Shown piece after piece: positions 1 through 8,600 of a stretch of 18,248 nucleotides of DNA (positions within the stretch are counted from its first letter, which is position 1; every line of letters starts with the position of its first letter). Under the pieces are notes generated by a model, which made no database searches, was not told the DNA's origin, and was given only the letters and a program-made list of their open reading frames with translations. Location: assembly GCA_016195295.1 (NCBI GenBank), contig JACPZV010000567.1, positions 1-18,248 on the forward strand, in the 5' to 3' direction. This DNA comes from Acidobacteriota bacterium (GTDB lineage: Bacteria > Acidobacteriota > Vicinamibacteria > Vicinamibacterales > CAVVIG01). The translations under genes and the position numbers were made by a program.

Positions 1-13
1 ACATGTGCTCCTA
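1..13 (-). other. Start of a further minus-strand gene leaving the window (start codon and ribosome binding site only)
   Basis: Read on the minus strand, the cytochrome b stop TAG is embedded in TAGGAGCACATG. A Shine-Dalgarno-like AGGAG is followed after three bases by an ATG at positions 4-2. This looks like the translation start of a tightly coupled next gene that continues beyond the left edge. In many bacterial bc1 operons of this layout the next gene is a c-type cytochrome. No coding sequence beyond the start codon is visible, so the product cannot be named from this window. Confidence 0.4.
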
Positions 14-1090
14 CTTCGCGTAATGTCCGACGATCGTGAACGACACGAGATACACCAGCCCGAGGACGGCCAGCAGCGTGAACAACGGACTTGCCTCGCC
101 GCGGCTGGCGCGTCGATCGAGAAACGGCACGAGGACGAGGAACATCGCCACGAACCCGAACGCGACCACGCCGATCCGCTCGCCTTCGAGACCGAACACG
201 TGGCTCGGGAGCAGCTTCAGCGTGTGAAACATGGCGAGGAAGTACCACTCCGGCCGAATGCCCGGCGGGACGACGGCAAACGGGTCGGCTTTCGTGCCCA
301 ACTCCCACGGATAAAACGCCGCAAGCGCGGCGAGCACCGCAAGAACGACGTACCAGGCGAGCACGTCGCGGAGAACGTAGTTCGGGAAGAACGGCATTTG
401 TGGCAGCTGCTCTCCGGGTTTGAGCCGTCGCTCGATCCTGATCGGCACGCTCATGCCTTGACGTTGCACGAATAACAGATGCAGCGCGACGAGCGCGGTC
501 GTGACGGCGGGCAGGGCCGCGACGTGCAGCCCGTAGAACCGCGACAGCGTCGCGCCCGTCACGTCGTCGCCGCCGCGCAGCAGTCGCAGCGAGAAGTGAC
601 CGACGAGTGGTATCGCGCCGGCGATGCCGGTTCCAACCTTGGTCGCGAAAAACGACAGCTCGTTCCACGGCAGGAGATAGCCGCTGAAACCGAAACCGAG
701 CATGAGGAACAACAGCAGGATGCCGCTCACCCACGTCAGTTCTCGAGGCTTCCGATACGACTTCAGGAAGAACACGCTGAAGAAATGCGCGAATGCGAGA
801 CCAATCAGCAGATTGGCCGACCAACTATGGATGTTGCGAATCAGCCAGCCGAACTGCACCTGTGTGACGATGAACTGGACGCTCTCGTACGCTTCGGCGG
901 CGCTCGGCCGGTAATAGAGCAGCAGCAGGATACCGGTGAAGATCTGGACGGCGAGCAGGAACAGCGTCATGCCGCCGAGGTAGTACCACACCTTTTGCGT
1001 GTGAACGGGCACGCCCTTCTCGGCGATGAAATGCCGGACGTCGCTCAGATCGAGGCGTTCGTCGAGCCACTCGACCACGTGCCGCATCAT
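11..1090 (-). CDS. petB: Cytochrome b subunit of a quinol:cytochrome c reductase (bc1/b6f type)
   Basis: This is a 359-residue polytopic membrane protein that carries the two b hemes and forms the quinol oxidation and reduction sites of complex III. Visible heme ligands are H88 and H102 (spacing x13) in one helix, and H189 and H204 (spacing x14) in another; x14 in the second pair is the b6-like spacing. The Qo-site PEWY motif is at residues 280-283. The b6-like N-terminal half and the subunit IV-like C-terminal half are joined in one chain, as in bacterial cytochrome b. Hydrophobic segments lie near residues 36-60, 88-110, 122-141, 185-209, 240-260, 306-326 and 337-357. The start ATG overlaps the Rieske stop as ATGA, so translation is probably coupled. 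The family assignment is firm. The electron acceptor is not encoded in the window. Confidence 0.97.
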   Translation of the reverse strand: MMRHVVEWLDERLDLSDVRHFIAEKGVPVHTQKVWYYLGGMTLFLLAVQIFTGILLLLYYRPSAAEAYESVQFIVTQVQFGWLIRNIHSWSANLLIGLAFAHFFSVFFLKSYRKPRELTWVSGILLLFLMLGFGFSGYLLPWNELSFFATKVGTGIAGAIPLVGHFSLRLLRGGDDVTGATLSRFYGLHVAALPAVTTALVALHLLFVQRQGMSVPIRIERRLKPGEQLPQMPFFPNYVLRDVLAWYVVLAVLAALAAFYPWELGTKADPFAVVPPGIRPEWYFLAMFHTLKLLPSHVFGLEGERIGVVAFGFVAMFLVLVPFLDRRASRGEASPLFTLLAVLGLVYLVSFTIVGHYAK

Positions 1091-1563
1091 GCGCGCGAAA
1101 CGACGATTTCCGCATCGTCGCCCTCACCGCGAATGTTGACGACGAACTTCTCGAGGCCACGCGGCGGCGGACCGGAGACGACATTGCCGCCCAGATCGTA
1201 CGTGCCGTTATGACAAGCGCACCAGAGCTGCGACGTGTCGGGCTTGAACTGCACGGTGCAATCGAGATGCGTGCAGACGGCGCTGAACGCGCGCACGTCG
1301 CCGTCTGCCGTCCGCACGACGATCCCTGGCTTGCTGCCGAACTTGAAAATCGACGCCGAATTCGGCCTGAGCGCGCCAGCGCGGCTCGCGACGGCGCTGG
1401 CCGTCGCCGGCTCGCCGCTCGCCGGCGGGATCAGGAATCGGGAGACCGGGTACGCGATCGCGACAGCCGTCGAGACGAAGCCGGTCGTCAACAAAGTGTC
1501 GAGAAACGTCCGCCGATCGAACTCGGAGCGAGCGACCGCCGGCATCGCGGTTTTGTCGGTCAT
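1087..1563 (-). CDS. petA: Rieske [2Fe-2S] protein of the bc1/b6f-type complex
   Basis: A 158-residue iron-sulfur subunit that moves electrons from quinol at the Qo site to a c-type cytochrome. The cluster motifs are complete. C97-T-H99 and C115-x2-H118 supply the ligands, and C102 and C117 are placed to form the structural disulfide. The N-terminus has a twin-arginine motif (D-RR-TFL, residues 16-21) followed by a hydrophobic stretch at about 23-46, as expected for a Tat-exported, N-terminally anchored Rieske protein. It is the first gene of the Rieske-cytochrome b pair. There is only a weak Shine-Dalgarno (TGAGGT, far upstream), but the ATG at 1563 leaves the normal N-terminal length. A near-palindromic candidate operator lies 78 bp upstream. 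Confidence 0.97.
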   Translation of the reverse strand: MTDKTAMPAVARSEFDRRTFLDTLLTTGFVSTAVAIAYPVSRFLIPPASGEPATASAVASRAGALRPNSASIFKFGSKPGIVVRTADGDVRAFSAVCTHLDCTVQFKPDTSQLWCACHNGTYDLGGNVVSGPPPRGLEKFVVNIRGEGDDAEIVVSRA

Positions 1564-1658
1564 GCGAAAGCTAATCAGACCTCAGCAAATCGAGCGCCAC
1601 CCGGAAAACGTGGCAGTTACCCGGCCGGGCGGGACAGTCTACCGGAAATCGGGCAGCA
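1564..1658. promoter_or_regulatory. Intergenic region before the Rieske gene, likely promoter region
   Basis: This is a 95-bp gap between the ZIP transporter stop and the Rieske start, both on the minus strand. It holds the near-palindrome described separately (1642-1653), a second half-site-like CCGGAAA at 1601-1607 that lies 41 bp away, and a perfect 10-bp palindrome CCCGGCCGGG at 1620-1629. No clear -35/-10 pair or terminator with a T-run is visible. The gap makes it plausible that the respiratory genes have their own promoter and are not simply read through from the ZIP gene; this is inference. Confidence 0.4.
1642..1653. promoter_or_regulatory. Candidate operator, copy 1 (CCGGAAATCGGG), upstream of the Rieske gene
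   Basis: This 12-mer has one mismatch from the palindrome CCGGAAWTCCGG found also at 9484-9495 and 13888-13899. It ends 78 bp before the Rieske ATG. Similarity to the 9484 copy extends outward: both are followed by AGAC when read toward the radical SAM or Rieske gene (CCGGCAGAC versus CCGGTAGAC). The regulator is not known from the sequence. Confidence 0.35.
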
Positions 1659-2393
1659 TCATAAGCCGAGCGCTGCCGTGAATCCGAGCATGGCCACAAG
1701 GCCGGTGGTCACGCCCCATGCGGTCGCCGGTTTCGAACACCGAGCGAAGCTCTCCGGCAGGAGCTCCGAGACAACGAGGAAAATCATGGCGCCGCCGGCG
1801 AATCCGAGACTGGCGGGCAGGAGCGGCTGCGCGACTGATATCAGTAGGTACGCCGGTACGGCGACGATGGGCTGCGGCACGCTCGTGAGGATGGCGTACC
1901 AGAAACAGCTCCACAGCGACGCGCCGTTCGCCCGCAGCGGCAGCGCCACCGCGGTCCCCTCCGGAATGTTGTGCACGGCTATCGCGATCGCCAGGAGCAG
2001 ACCGAACCGCACCTCACCGGTCGCGTAGCCGACGCCGATCGCGACGCCTTCGGGAATGCTGTGCACGAACATGGTCGCGATGACCACAATCGACTGCCGC
2101 GAGCTGGCCTCATTCCATTGGCCGAGCCGCCAACGACGCGTCGAGACGAGATTGGCGCTTCCGGCGAAGAAGGCCGCGCCGGCGATCATGCCGACGATGA
2201 CCTCGACGGCGTTCCCGCGCCGCAGCGCCTTGTCCGCCAGCGCGAACACCGATGCCGAGAGCATCATCCCGCTGGCGACGGCGGTCGTGACGCCGGACCA
2301 GCGGTCGGACGCGCGCTTGAAGAAGGCAAACGGCACGACGCCAAGCCCGGTTGCGAGATCGGTGAGGAGGGCGACCCAGAAGACCTCGAACAC
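1659..2393 (-). CDS. ZIP-family divalent metal transporter
   Basis: A 244-residue inner-membrane transporter of the ZIP family, which imports divalent metals such as zinc, iron or manganese. The paired signature motifs are clear: H111-SIPEG in one central helix and H141-NIPEG in the next, which form the binuclear metal site. A SELLPES segment at about 209-215 is typical of a late helix. About eight hydrophobic segments fit the family. No long histidine-rich loop is present, so the metal cannot be predicted. The start is GTG at 2393, because an in-frame TGA lies just upstream (2399-2397) and the next Met is inside helix 2. The only Shine-Dalgarno-like sequence, GGAG, lies ten bases upstream inside a repeat arm. 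It is probably the last gene of the oxidoreductase operon, perhaps supplying metal for Fe-S enzymes (inference). Confidence 0.92.
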   Translation of the reverse strand: MFEVFWVALLTDLATGLGVVPFAFFKRASDRWSGVTTAVASGMMLSASVFALADKALRRGNAVEVIVGMIAGAAFFAGSANLVSTRRWRLGQWNEASSRQSIVVIATMFVHSIPEGVAIGVGYATGEVRFGLLLAIAIAVHNIPEGTAVALPLRANGASLWSCFWYAILTSVPQPIVAVPAYLLISVAQPLLPASLGFAGGAMIFLVVSELLPESFARCSKPATAWGVTTGLVAMLGFTAALGL

Positions 2394-2403
2394 GGATCAA
2401 ACA

Positions 2404-2445
2404 CTCCACCACGGAGGACGCCGAGGACGCGGAGGAACGGTGGAG
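2404..2445. repeat. Short copy of a GGAGGAC-type palindromic repeat
   Basis: The plus strand runs CTCCACC, ACGGAGGACGCCGAGGAC, GCGGAGGAAC, GGTGGAG. The ends form a perfect 7-bp inverted repeat (2404-2410 with 2439-2445) and the interior is a run of GGAGGAC/GAGGACG units. The sequence is clearly related to the arms of the larger inverted repeat inside the oxidoreductase gene (8225-8335). It fills most of the 62-bp gap between the acyl-CoA synthetase stop and the ZIP start. Elements of this type, which read as TTEDTEDTE when translated, recur across some GC-rich soil phyla. Confidence 0.65.
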
Positions 2446-2455
2446 AGGAGCAGGT

Positions 2456-5179
2456 TCATGAACGCTGACGTACCTTCACGCGGGCGTCGACGATGCGGCA
2501 GCCGTGTCCGGGCGGCAGCGCGATGACCGGATTCAAATCCAGCTCGACGATCTCGGGCACTTCCACCGCGAGCCGCGACACGCGCAGCAGCAGCTCACGC
2601 AGCGCGTCGAGATCGGCCGGAGGATGGCCACGGTAGCCTTGCAGCAGCGGCAGCCCGCGAATGCCGTGCAGCAGCTCGTCGGCGTCACGATCGGTGAGCG
2701 GCGCGATTCGGAACCGCACGTCGCCGAGAATCTCGACGTGGATGCCGCCGAGACCGAACGCGACGAGCGGTCCGAAGAGCGGATCGTCGGAGACGCCGAT
2801 CACGGTCTCGACGCCGCCGGCGATCATCGACTGAATCAGCACGCCTTCGATCTCGTCGCCGGTGGGGAGTTTGCGTCCGAGCGTCATGATGTCGGTGAAC
2901 GCGCGCCGCACCGAGGTATCGCTCGTCAGATTCAGGCGGACGCCGCCGACGTCGGTCTTGTGGGGAATCCGGCGCGCCGCGAGCTTCGCGGCGACCGGGA
3001 ATCCGATCACTTGAGCGAGCGCGGCCGCCTCGTCTGGCGAGCGGGCGATCGTTCCCGCCGCCATCGGGAGCCCGAACGCCCCAAGGACCGCGCGCGTGTC
3101 ATCGGCCGTCAACCATCCTTCGTCCTTCGCCGTCTGCGCCCGTTGGCAGACCGCGCGTGCGTCGTCGGCACGGATGTCTTCGAAGCTCCACAGCAGTCCC
3201 GGCGTCTGCGCGCGCCAGTCGGCGTACGCCGCGATCTTCGCCAGCGCCCGCGCGGCGTTTTCGGGAAACGCGTACGCCGGCACGCATTCGCCGGCGATCT
3301 CGAGCGGCTGTGGACGACCTGGTCCGGCCATCAGGCACGCAACGATCGGTTTGCCCGTGGCACCCGCGTGTCGACCCGCGGCGATTCCGTCGCGAATGGC
3401 TTGCAGCGTCGGCTCCGTGCGGCTCGTGTCGACGGGCGTATAAATCACGATGAGCGCGTCGGCGTCGTCCGACGTGAGCGCGACTTCAATGGCGCGGCGA
3501 TACTCGCCGGGACCCGCCGAGGCGACCATGTCGACGGGATTTCCACTGCTGGCTTCCGGCGGCAAAAACTCGGCGAGCCGTGTTCGCGTGTCGGGCGAGA
3601 ACGCGGGGACGTTGAGGCCCGCCGCTTCGCACGCGTCGACGGCGAGAATGCCAGGGCCGCCGGCGTTGGTCACGATCGCCACGCGCTTTGCTCGTGGCAG
3701 CGGCTGCGCCTCGAGGCACGCGGCGACGTCAAACATGTCGTCGATCGTGTCGGCGCGAATGACGCCGGACTGATGAAACAGCGCGTCCACGGCCGCATCG
3801 CTCGCCGCGAGCGCGGCGGTGTGGCTGCCGGCCGCGCGCGAACCGGCGCGAGTGCGCCCGGCCTTGACGCACACGATCGGCTTCTTTCGCCCGATTCGCC
3901 GTGCGAGCCGCGCGAAGCGACGTGGATTGCCGAACGATTCGAGGTACAGCAGGATGACGGCGGTGTGGGGATCGGCCTCCCAGTACTGCAACAAATCGTT
4001 GCCCGACACGTCCGCCTTATTGCCCACGCTTACGAACGTGGAGAGCCCGACGCGGCGCTCCGTCGCGAGCTCCAGAATCGCCATGCCGAGCGCGCCGCTC
4101 TGGGAAGAGAGCGCGACCCGGCCGCTCGGCGGCACGATGGGCGAGAACGACGCGTTCAACTTCACGCCGGCGTTCGCGTTCAGCACGCCCATGCAGTTCG
4201 GCCCGATCATACGGATGCCGTACGCGCGAACTCTGTCGACGAGCTCGGCCTGAAGCGCGCGACCGTCGTCTCCGGCTTCGGCGAACCCCGCCGTGATCAC
4301 GACGAGTGATTTGACGCCGGCCGCCGCGCATTGATCGACGACCTCCAACACAGTGGCCCGCGGAACGACGATCACCGCGAGGTCGATTCCGCTCGGTGCG
4401 TCGGCGACCGACGCGTAGCAGCGAAGTCCTTCGAGCTCCGAGGCGCTCGGATTGACCGGGTAGATCCCGCCGCGGAAGCCGCCCGTGACCAGCGCGTGCA
4501 GCACGCGCCTTCCGATGCTCGATCGATCGCGCGACGCGCCGACGACGGCAACGGCGGCGGGCTCGAGCAAGGGCCGGAGCGACGCGGCGGTGGCAAGCGC
4601 CATCCGCCTTTCGGCGGAAGCAATCGTCTCGTTCCGCAGGCTCAGCGAAAGCTGCACGGCAATCGTGCCACTGTCGGATTTCGATCGAATTTCAAAACCC
4701 GATTCGTGAAAGACATCGAGCATCGCCGCGTTTTCGGGCAGCGTCGTGGCCTCGAAGCGGCGGAAGCCGTTCGCCGCGGCGATCGTCGCAAGGTGTTCCA
4801 ACAGAATCGTGCCGAGACCCTTGCCCTGAAACCGATCGTCGACGGCGAAGGCGACTTCCGCCGAGGCGCCGCCGACGGCGATGTAGGACCCGATGGCGAT
4901 CGGCCGCAGCGCTTCGTCGACGAGCCGCATCGCCAGGAGCGTCAGCGCTCGCGTAGGATCGCTGGAATCGCACCAGCGCGTGATGAGCGCATCAGGCGGT
5001 TCCGCAATGCCAAAGAACCGCCGGCGCCGCGACTCGGCCGAGAGATCGTGGAAGAAGCGCCGGACCGCGTCGTGGTCCGCCGGCTCGGCAATTTTCAGCG
5101 TCACCACCGATCCGTCGCGCAGTACGCTGCGCAGGGCGGGGTCGTCCGAGGCCGGAAGCGACGGCGTGATCGGCCGCAC
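2456..5179 (-). CDS. GNAT acetyltransferase / NDP-forming acyl-CoA synthetase fusion (Pat-like, GNAT first)
   Basis: This is a 907-residue fusion. Residues about 20-180 form a GNAT domain with the acyl-CoA loop Q118-GKG-LG. Residues about 205-335 are a CoA-binding domain (GAS at 214-216, IGPNCMGV at 325-332). Residues about 345-660 are succinyl-CoA-ligase-like and carry the SHTAAL segment with H453, the position of the phosphorylated histidine in ADP-forming acetyl-CoA synthetases. Residues about 680-905 are an ATP-grasp domain (IPHKTDVGGVRL at 738-749, ELDLNPV at 879-885). The fusion could make acetate and ATP from acetyl-CoA, or act as a lysine acyltransferase like bacterial Pat/PatZ, which have the same domains in the opposite order. 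Retention of H453 favours a working synthetase. The start is GTG at 5179, one base after the stress protein stop, so the genes are co-transcribed. Confidence 0.92.
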   Translation of the reverse strand: MRPITPSLPASDDPALRSVLRDGSVVTLKIAEPADHDAVRRFFHDLSAESRRRRFFGIAEPPDALITRWCDSSDPTRALTLLAMRLVDEALRPIAIGSYIAVGGASAEVAFAVDDRFQGKGLGTILLEHLATIAAANGFRRFEATTLPENAAMLDVFHESGFEIRSKSDSGTIAVQLSLSLRNETIASAERRMALATAASLRPLLEPAAVAVVGASRDRSSIGRRVLHALVTGGFRGGIYPVNPSASELEGLRCYASVADAPSGIDLAVIVVPRATVLEVVDQCAAAGVKSLVVITAGFAEAGDDGRALQAELVDRVRAYGIRMIGPNCMGVLNANAGVKLNASFSPIVPPSGRVALSSQSGALGMAILELATERRVGLSTFVSVGNKADVSGNDLLQYWEADPHTAVILLYLESFGNPRRFARLARRIGRKKPIVCVKAGRTRAGSRAAGSHTAALAASDAAVDALFHQSGVIRADTIDDMFDVAACLEAQPLPRAKRVAIVTNAGGPGILAVDACEAAGLNVPAFSPDTRTRLAEFLPPEASSGNPVDMVASAGPGEYRRAIEVALTSDDADALIVIYTPVDTSRTEPTLQAIRDGIAAGRHAGATGKPIVACLMAGPGRPQPLEIAGECVPAYAFPENAARALAKIAAYADWRAQTPGLLWSFEDIRADDARAVCQRAQTAKDEGWLTADDTRAVLGAFGLPMAAGTIARSPDEAAALAQVIGFPVAAKLAARRIPHKTDVGGVRLNLTSDTSVRRAFTDIMTLGRKLPTGDEIEGVLIQSMIAGGVETVIGVSDDPLFGPLVAFGLGGIHVEILGDVRFRIAPLTDRDADELLHGIRGLPLLQGYRGHPPADLDALRELLLRVSRLAVEVPEIVELDLNPVIALPPGHGCRIVDARVKVRQRS

Positions 5180-5180
5180 G

Positions 5181-5678
5181 TCAGGCTTTTGCCGCCGCGA
5201 CGAGTGCGTCGGGCAGCACGAACTCGTGCTCGGGATGTCTCACCGTCAGCACCGGACACGGCGCCGTGCGGACGACACGTTCGGCGACGCTGCCCATCAG
5301 GAGGTGCGCCATCGCGCCGCGGCCGTGCGTGCCCATGACGATGAGATCGACGTTGGCGTCGCGGGCGTACGTCACGATCTCGAGCGCCGGCGAGTTGGAC
5401 GTGCGAATCACCGCCTGGGCTCCGAGCAGTGCGCGATCCTCGTCGCCGAGGAGCGCGTCGAGCTGTGTGCGTGCCGCGTCTTCGATGTCGCGCTGAATCT
5501 CGGGATACGCGGCGATGTAGCTTTCGCTGCCCATCGTGCGGGCGAACACGTTTTCAACGACATGCAAGACATCCAGTTTCGCGCCGAAGCTTCGCGCCAG
5601 CTCGCGGCCGTAGGCGAGCGCCGCCTCGGCCGCTTCGCCGAAGTCCGTCGCGACGAGAATGCGTTTGAGCGTAATCAT
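5181..5678 (-). CDS. Universal stress protein (UspA family), ATP-binding type
   Basis: A cytoplasmic protein of 165 residues with one Usp domain. It begins with the usual MITLKRILVATDFG strand and keeps the nucleotide-binding signature G-x2-G-x9-G-S (GTHG followed by GS within GTHGRGAMAHLLMGS), so it belongs to the ATP-binding UspA subgroup. I chose the ATG at 5678 because a good Shine-Dalgarno, GGAGGTG, lies five bases upstream. A longer reading from TTG at 5699 would overlap the oxidoreductase stop and add seven residues with no homology. It lies 17 bp after the oxidoreductase stop and 1 bp before the acyl-CoA synthetase start, clearly in one operon. Usp proteins often accompany enzymes used under oxygen or energy stress. 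The specific role here is unknown. Confidence 0.93.
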   Translation of the reverse strand: MITLKRILVATDFGEAAEAALAYGRELARSFGAKLDVLHVVENVFARTMGSESYIAAYPEIQRDIEDAARTQLDALLGDEDRALLGAQAVIRTSNSPALEIVTYARDANVDLIVMGTHGRGAMAHLLMGSVAERVVRTAPCPVLTVRHPEHEFVLPDALVAAAKA

Positions 5679-5695
5679 GATTGCACCTCCATTCG

Positions 5696-8600
5696 TCAAG
5701 ATCCGACAGATCCATCACCGCACCCGGTCGCGAGCTCGTGATACAAGGCGAGGCGCTTGGCGATCTGGCGTCGTGCGCGGTCAATCAGCGCCGCGTACTG
5801 TTCTTGATCGTGCTGCGCCGTCGCCTGGAATCGCGATTCAACCGCCATCAGGTCGGCGACGTCGGATTTCGGCGCCGGCGAGTCAAGCACAAGGAGCGGC
5901 TCTCCCTTCGCCTCCCGGCGCGGATCGAATCGATAGAGCGGCCAGTAGCCACTCTCGGCGGCGAGCCGCTGATGCTCGATGCCGAAGGCCATGTCGTAGC
6001 CGTGCGCGATGCAGTGACCGTACGCGATGATCAAGGACGGCCCGGCGTACGACTCCGCTTCGAGGAATGCCTTCACCGTTTGAGCGTCTTTCGCCCCGAA
6101 CGCAACTTGCGCGACGTAGACGTTGCCGTACGCCATCGCCATGAGGCCGAGGTCCTTTTTGCCCGCGCGCTTCCCGGCGGAGGCGAACTTCGCGGTCGCG
6201 CCCATCGGCGTGGCCTTCGACTGCTGCCCGCCGGTGTTCGAGTACACCTCGGTGTCGAGCACGAGCACGTTGACGTTCGCGCCGCTCGCCAACACGTGAT
6301 CGAGTCCGCCGTAGCCGATATCGTACGCCCAACCGTCGCCGCCGACGATCCACACCGACTTCTTGACGAGATAATCAGCGAATGTATCAAGCTCACGGGT
6401 TCGCGCCTCCTGCGCTTCGGCGAGCCTCGCCGTAGCGTCAGCGGAGGCGGGAGAAGGCCACGCTCCATTCAGCCGCCGCCGCAGTTCGACGATGCGCTCG
6501 CGCTGGGCGTTGATGCCGGCTTCTGAACTCTGATCCGCGTGAAGAATCGCGTTCACGAGATCTGACGGCAGCACGGACGACAGCCGCTCGACGAGCGCCT
6601 TCGCGCGCGCCTCATGCTGATCGATCGACAACCGCAGACCGTACCCGAACTCCGCGTTGTCCTCGAAGAGCGAGTTCGCCCACGCGGGACCGCGTCCCTC
6701 ATGGTTGGTCGTGTAAGGCGTGGTCGGCAGATTCCCGCCGTAGATCGACGAGCAGCCGGTGGCGTTGGCGACGACGGCGCGATCGCCAAAGAGCTGCGTC
6801 ATCAGCTTGAGGTACGGCGTCTCGCCGCAGCCGGCGCACGCGCCCGAGTACTCGAACAGGGGCTCGAGGAACTGCGTGCTCTTGACGTCCGGCTTGATCC
6901 GCGCGCGATCGGCTTCCGGAAGGTCCAGGAAGAATCGATAGTTCTCACGCTCGGCGTCGCGCAGCGGCGCCTGCGGCATCATGTCGATGGCTCTGTGCTC
7001 CGGATTGGTTTTGTCTTTCGCCGGACACATCATCACGCACAGCGAGCAGCCGGTGCAGTCTTCGGGCGCCACCTGGACGGTGTATTCGCCGGGCAGTTCG
7101 TGACTCTTGAACGCCACGTGCTTGAACGTGGACGGCGCGGCGGACAGGACGTCGGAAGGATAGACCTTCACGCGAATGGCCGCGTGCGGGCAGACGAGCG
7201 CGCACTTGTTGCATTGGATGCAGAGCTGCTCGTCCCACACCGGGATCTCGGACGCGATGTTCCGCTTCTCCCACTTCGCGGTGCCGGTCGGCCACGTGCC
7301 GTCGACGGGAAACGCGCTGACCGGCAATCGGTCGCCGTGGTTCGCGAGCATGACGGCCGTGACGCGCTTCACGAAATCGGGCGCGGTGTCTGGAATGACC
7401 GCCGGCACGTGCCGGGCGGCGGTCGGCGACGCTGGCACGGCCACCTCGTGGAGATGGGCGAGCGCCGCATCGACCGCCTCGAAGTTGCGCCGTACGACGG
7501 CGTCGCCGCGCTTGGCATAAGTCCTTTCGATCGCCTGCTTGATGTGCGCGATCGCTTCGCCGGGCGGGAGCACGCCGGAGATCGCGAAGAAGCACGTCTG
7601 CATGATCGTGTTGATGCGCGACCCCAATTCGGCGGCCTTCGCGACGGCATACGCGTCGATCGCGTAGAAGCGCAGGTGCTTGTCGACGATCTGCCGCTGA
7701 ATCTCGAACGGCAGCTCGTCCCAGATTTCGTCGGGTCCGTACGGCGCGTTCAGCAGGAACACACCGCCGGGCTCGGCGTACTGCAAAACGTCGTAGCGAT
7801 CCAGGAAGCTGTACTGATGGCACGCGACGAAGGAGGCGCGAGAGACGAGATACGGCGCCTCGATCCGCTCGGGCCCGAAGCGCAAGTGCGAGATCGTCAC
7901 CGCGCCGGCTTTCTTCGAGTCGTAGACGAAGTAGCCTTGCGCCCAGTTGTCCGTCTCTTCGCCGATGATCTTGATCGAGTTCTTGTTCGCGCCGACCGTG
8001 CCGTCCGCCCCGAGCCCGAAGAACACCGCACGCACCGATCCTGCCGGCTCGACGCTGAAGCTCTCGTCCACCTTCAACGACAGCCCCGTCACATCGTCAA
8101 CGATGCCGATCGTGAATTGGCGTTGTGGGTTTGGCTTGACGAGCTCGTCGAACACGGCCTTGGCCATCGCGGGCGAGAATTCTTTCGAGCCGAGGCCGTA
8201 GCGTCCGCCGATGATCGTTGGAAAATGTTTACCACGGAGGACACGGGGGACACGGAGAGGGGTACCAGTGTCTGGCTGCCCAGTCTTGACCTCTAAAGTT
8301 TCTTCCTCCGTGTCCTCTGTGCCCTCCGTGGTGGATATCTTTTCAAACACCGCCGTCACGACATCCTGGTACAGCGGTTCACCGATGGCGCCCGGTTCCT
8401 TGGTTCGATCGAGAACCGCAATTGCACGGACAGTCGTTGGCAGAGCGGCGACGAAGTCGGCGACGCTGAACGGCCGAAACAATTTCACGGTGATCACGCC
8501 GACCTTCGCCGTCGCGCCAAGGGCGTCCACCGTGGCCCGCACGGTCTCCGCGCCCGACCCCATGATCACGATGACGCGCTCGGCGTCAGGCGCTCCGTGA

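Noticed and set aside
2404..2445. Intergenic hairpin as a rho-independent terminator
   Set aside because: The stem is only 7 bp with a loop of 28 bases and no T-run follows on the minus strand; the sequence is better explained as a copy of the repeat family.
2504..4309. 601-codon open frame antisense to the acyl-CoA synthetase fusion
   Set aside because: No motifs, no ribosome site, and the opposite strand encodes well-matched domains throughout.
6614..8296. Long open frame (560 codons) antisense to nifJ
   Set aside because: It lies opposite a gene with complete NifJ motifs, is rich in Arg, Asp, His and Val as expected for a shadow frame in GC-rich DNA, and shows no domain pattern.
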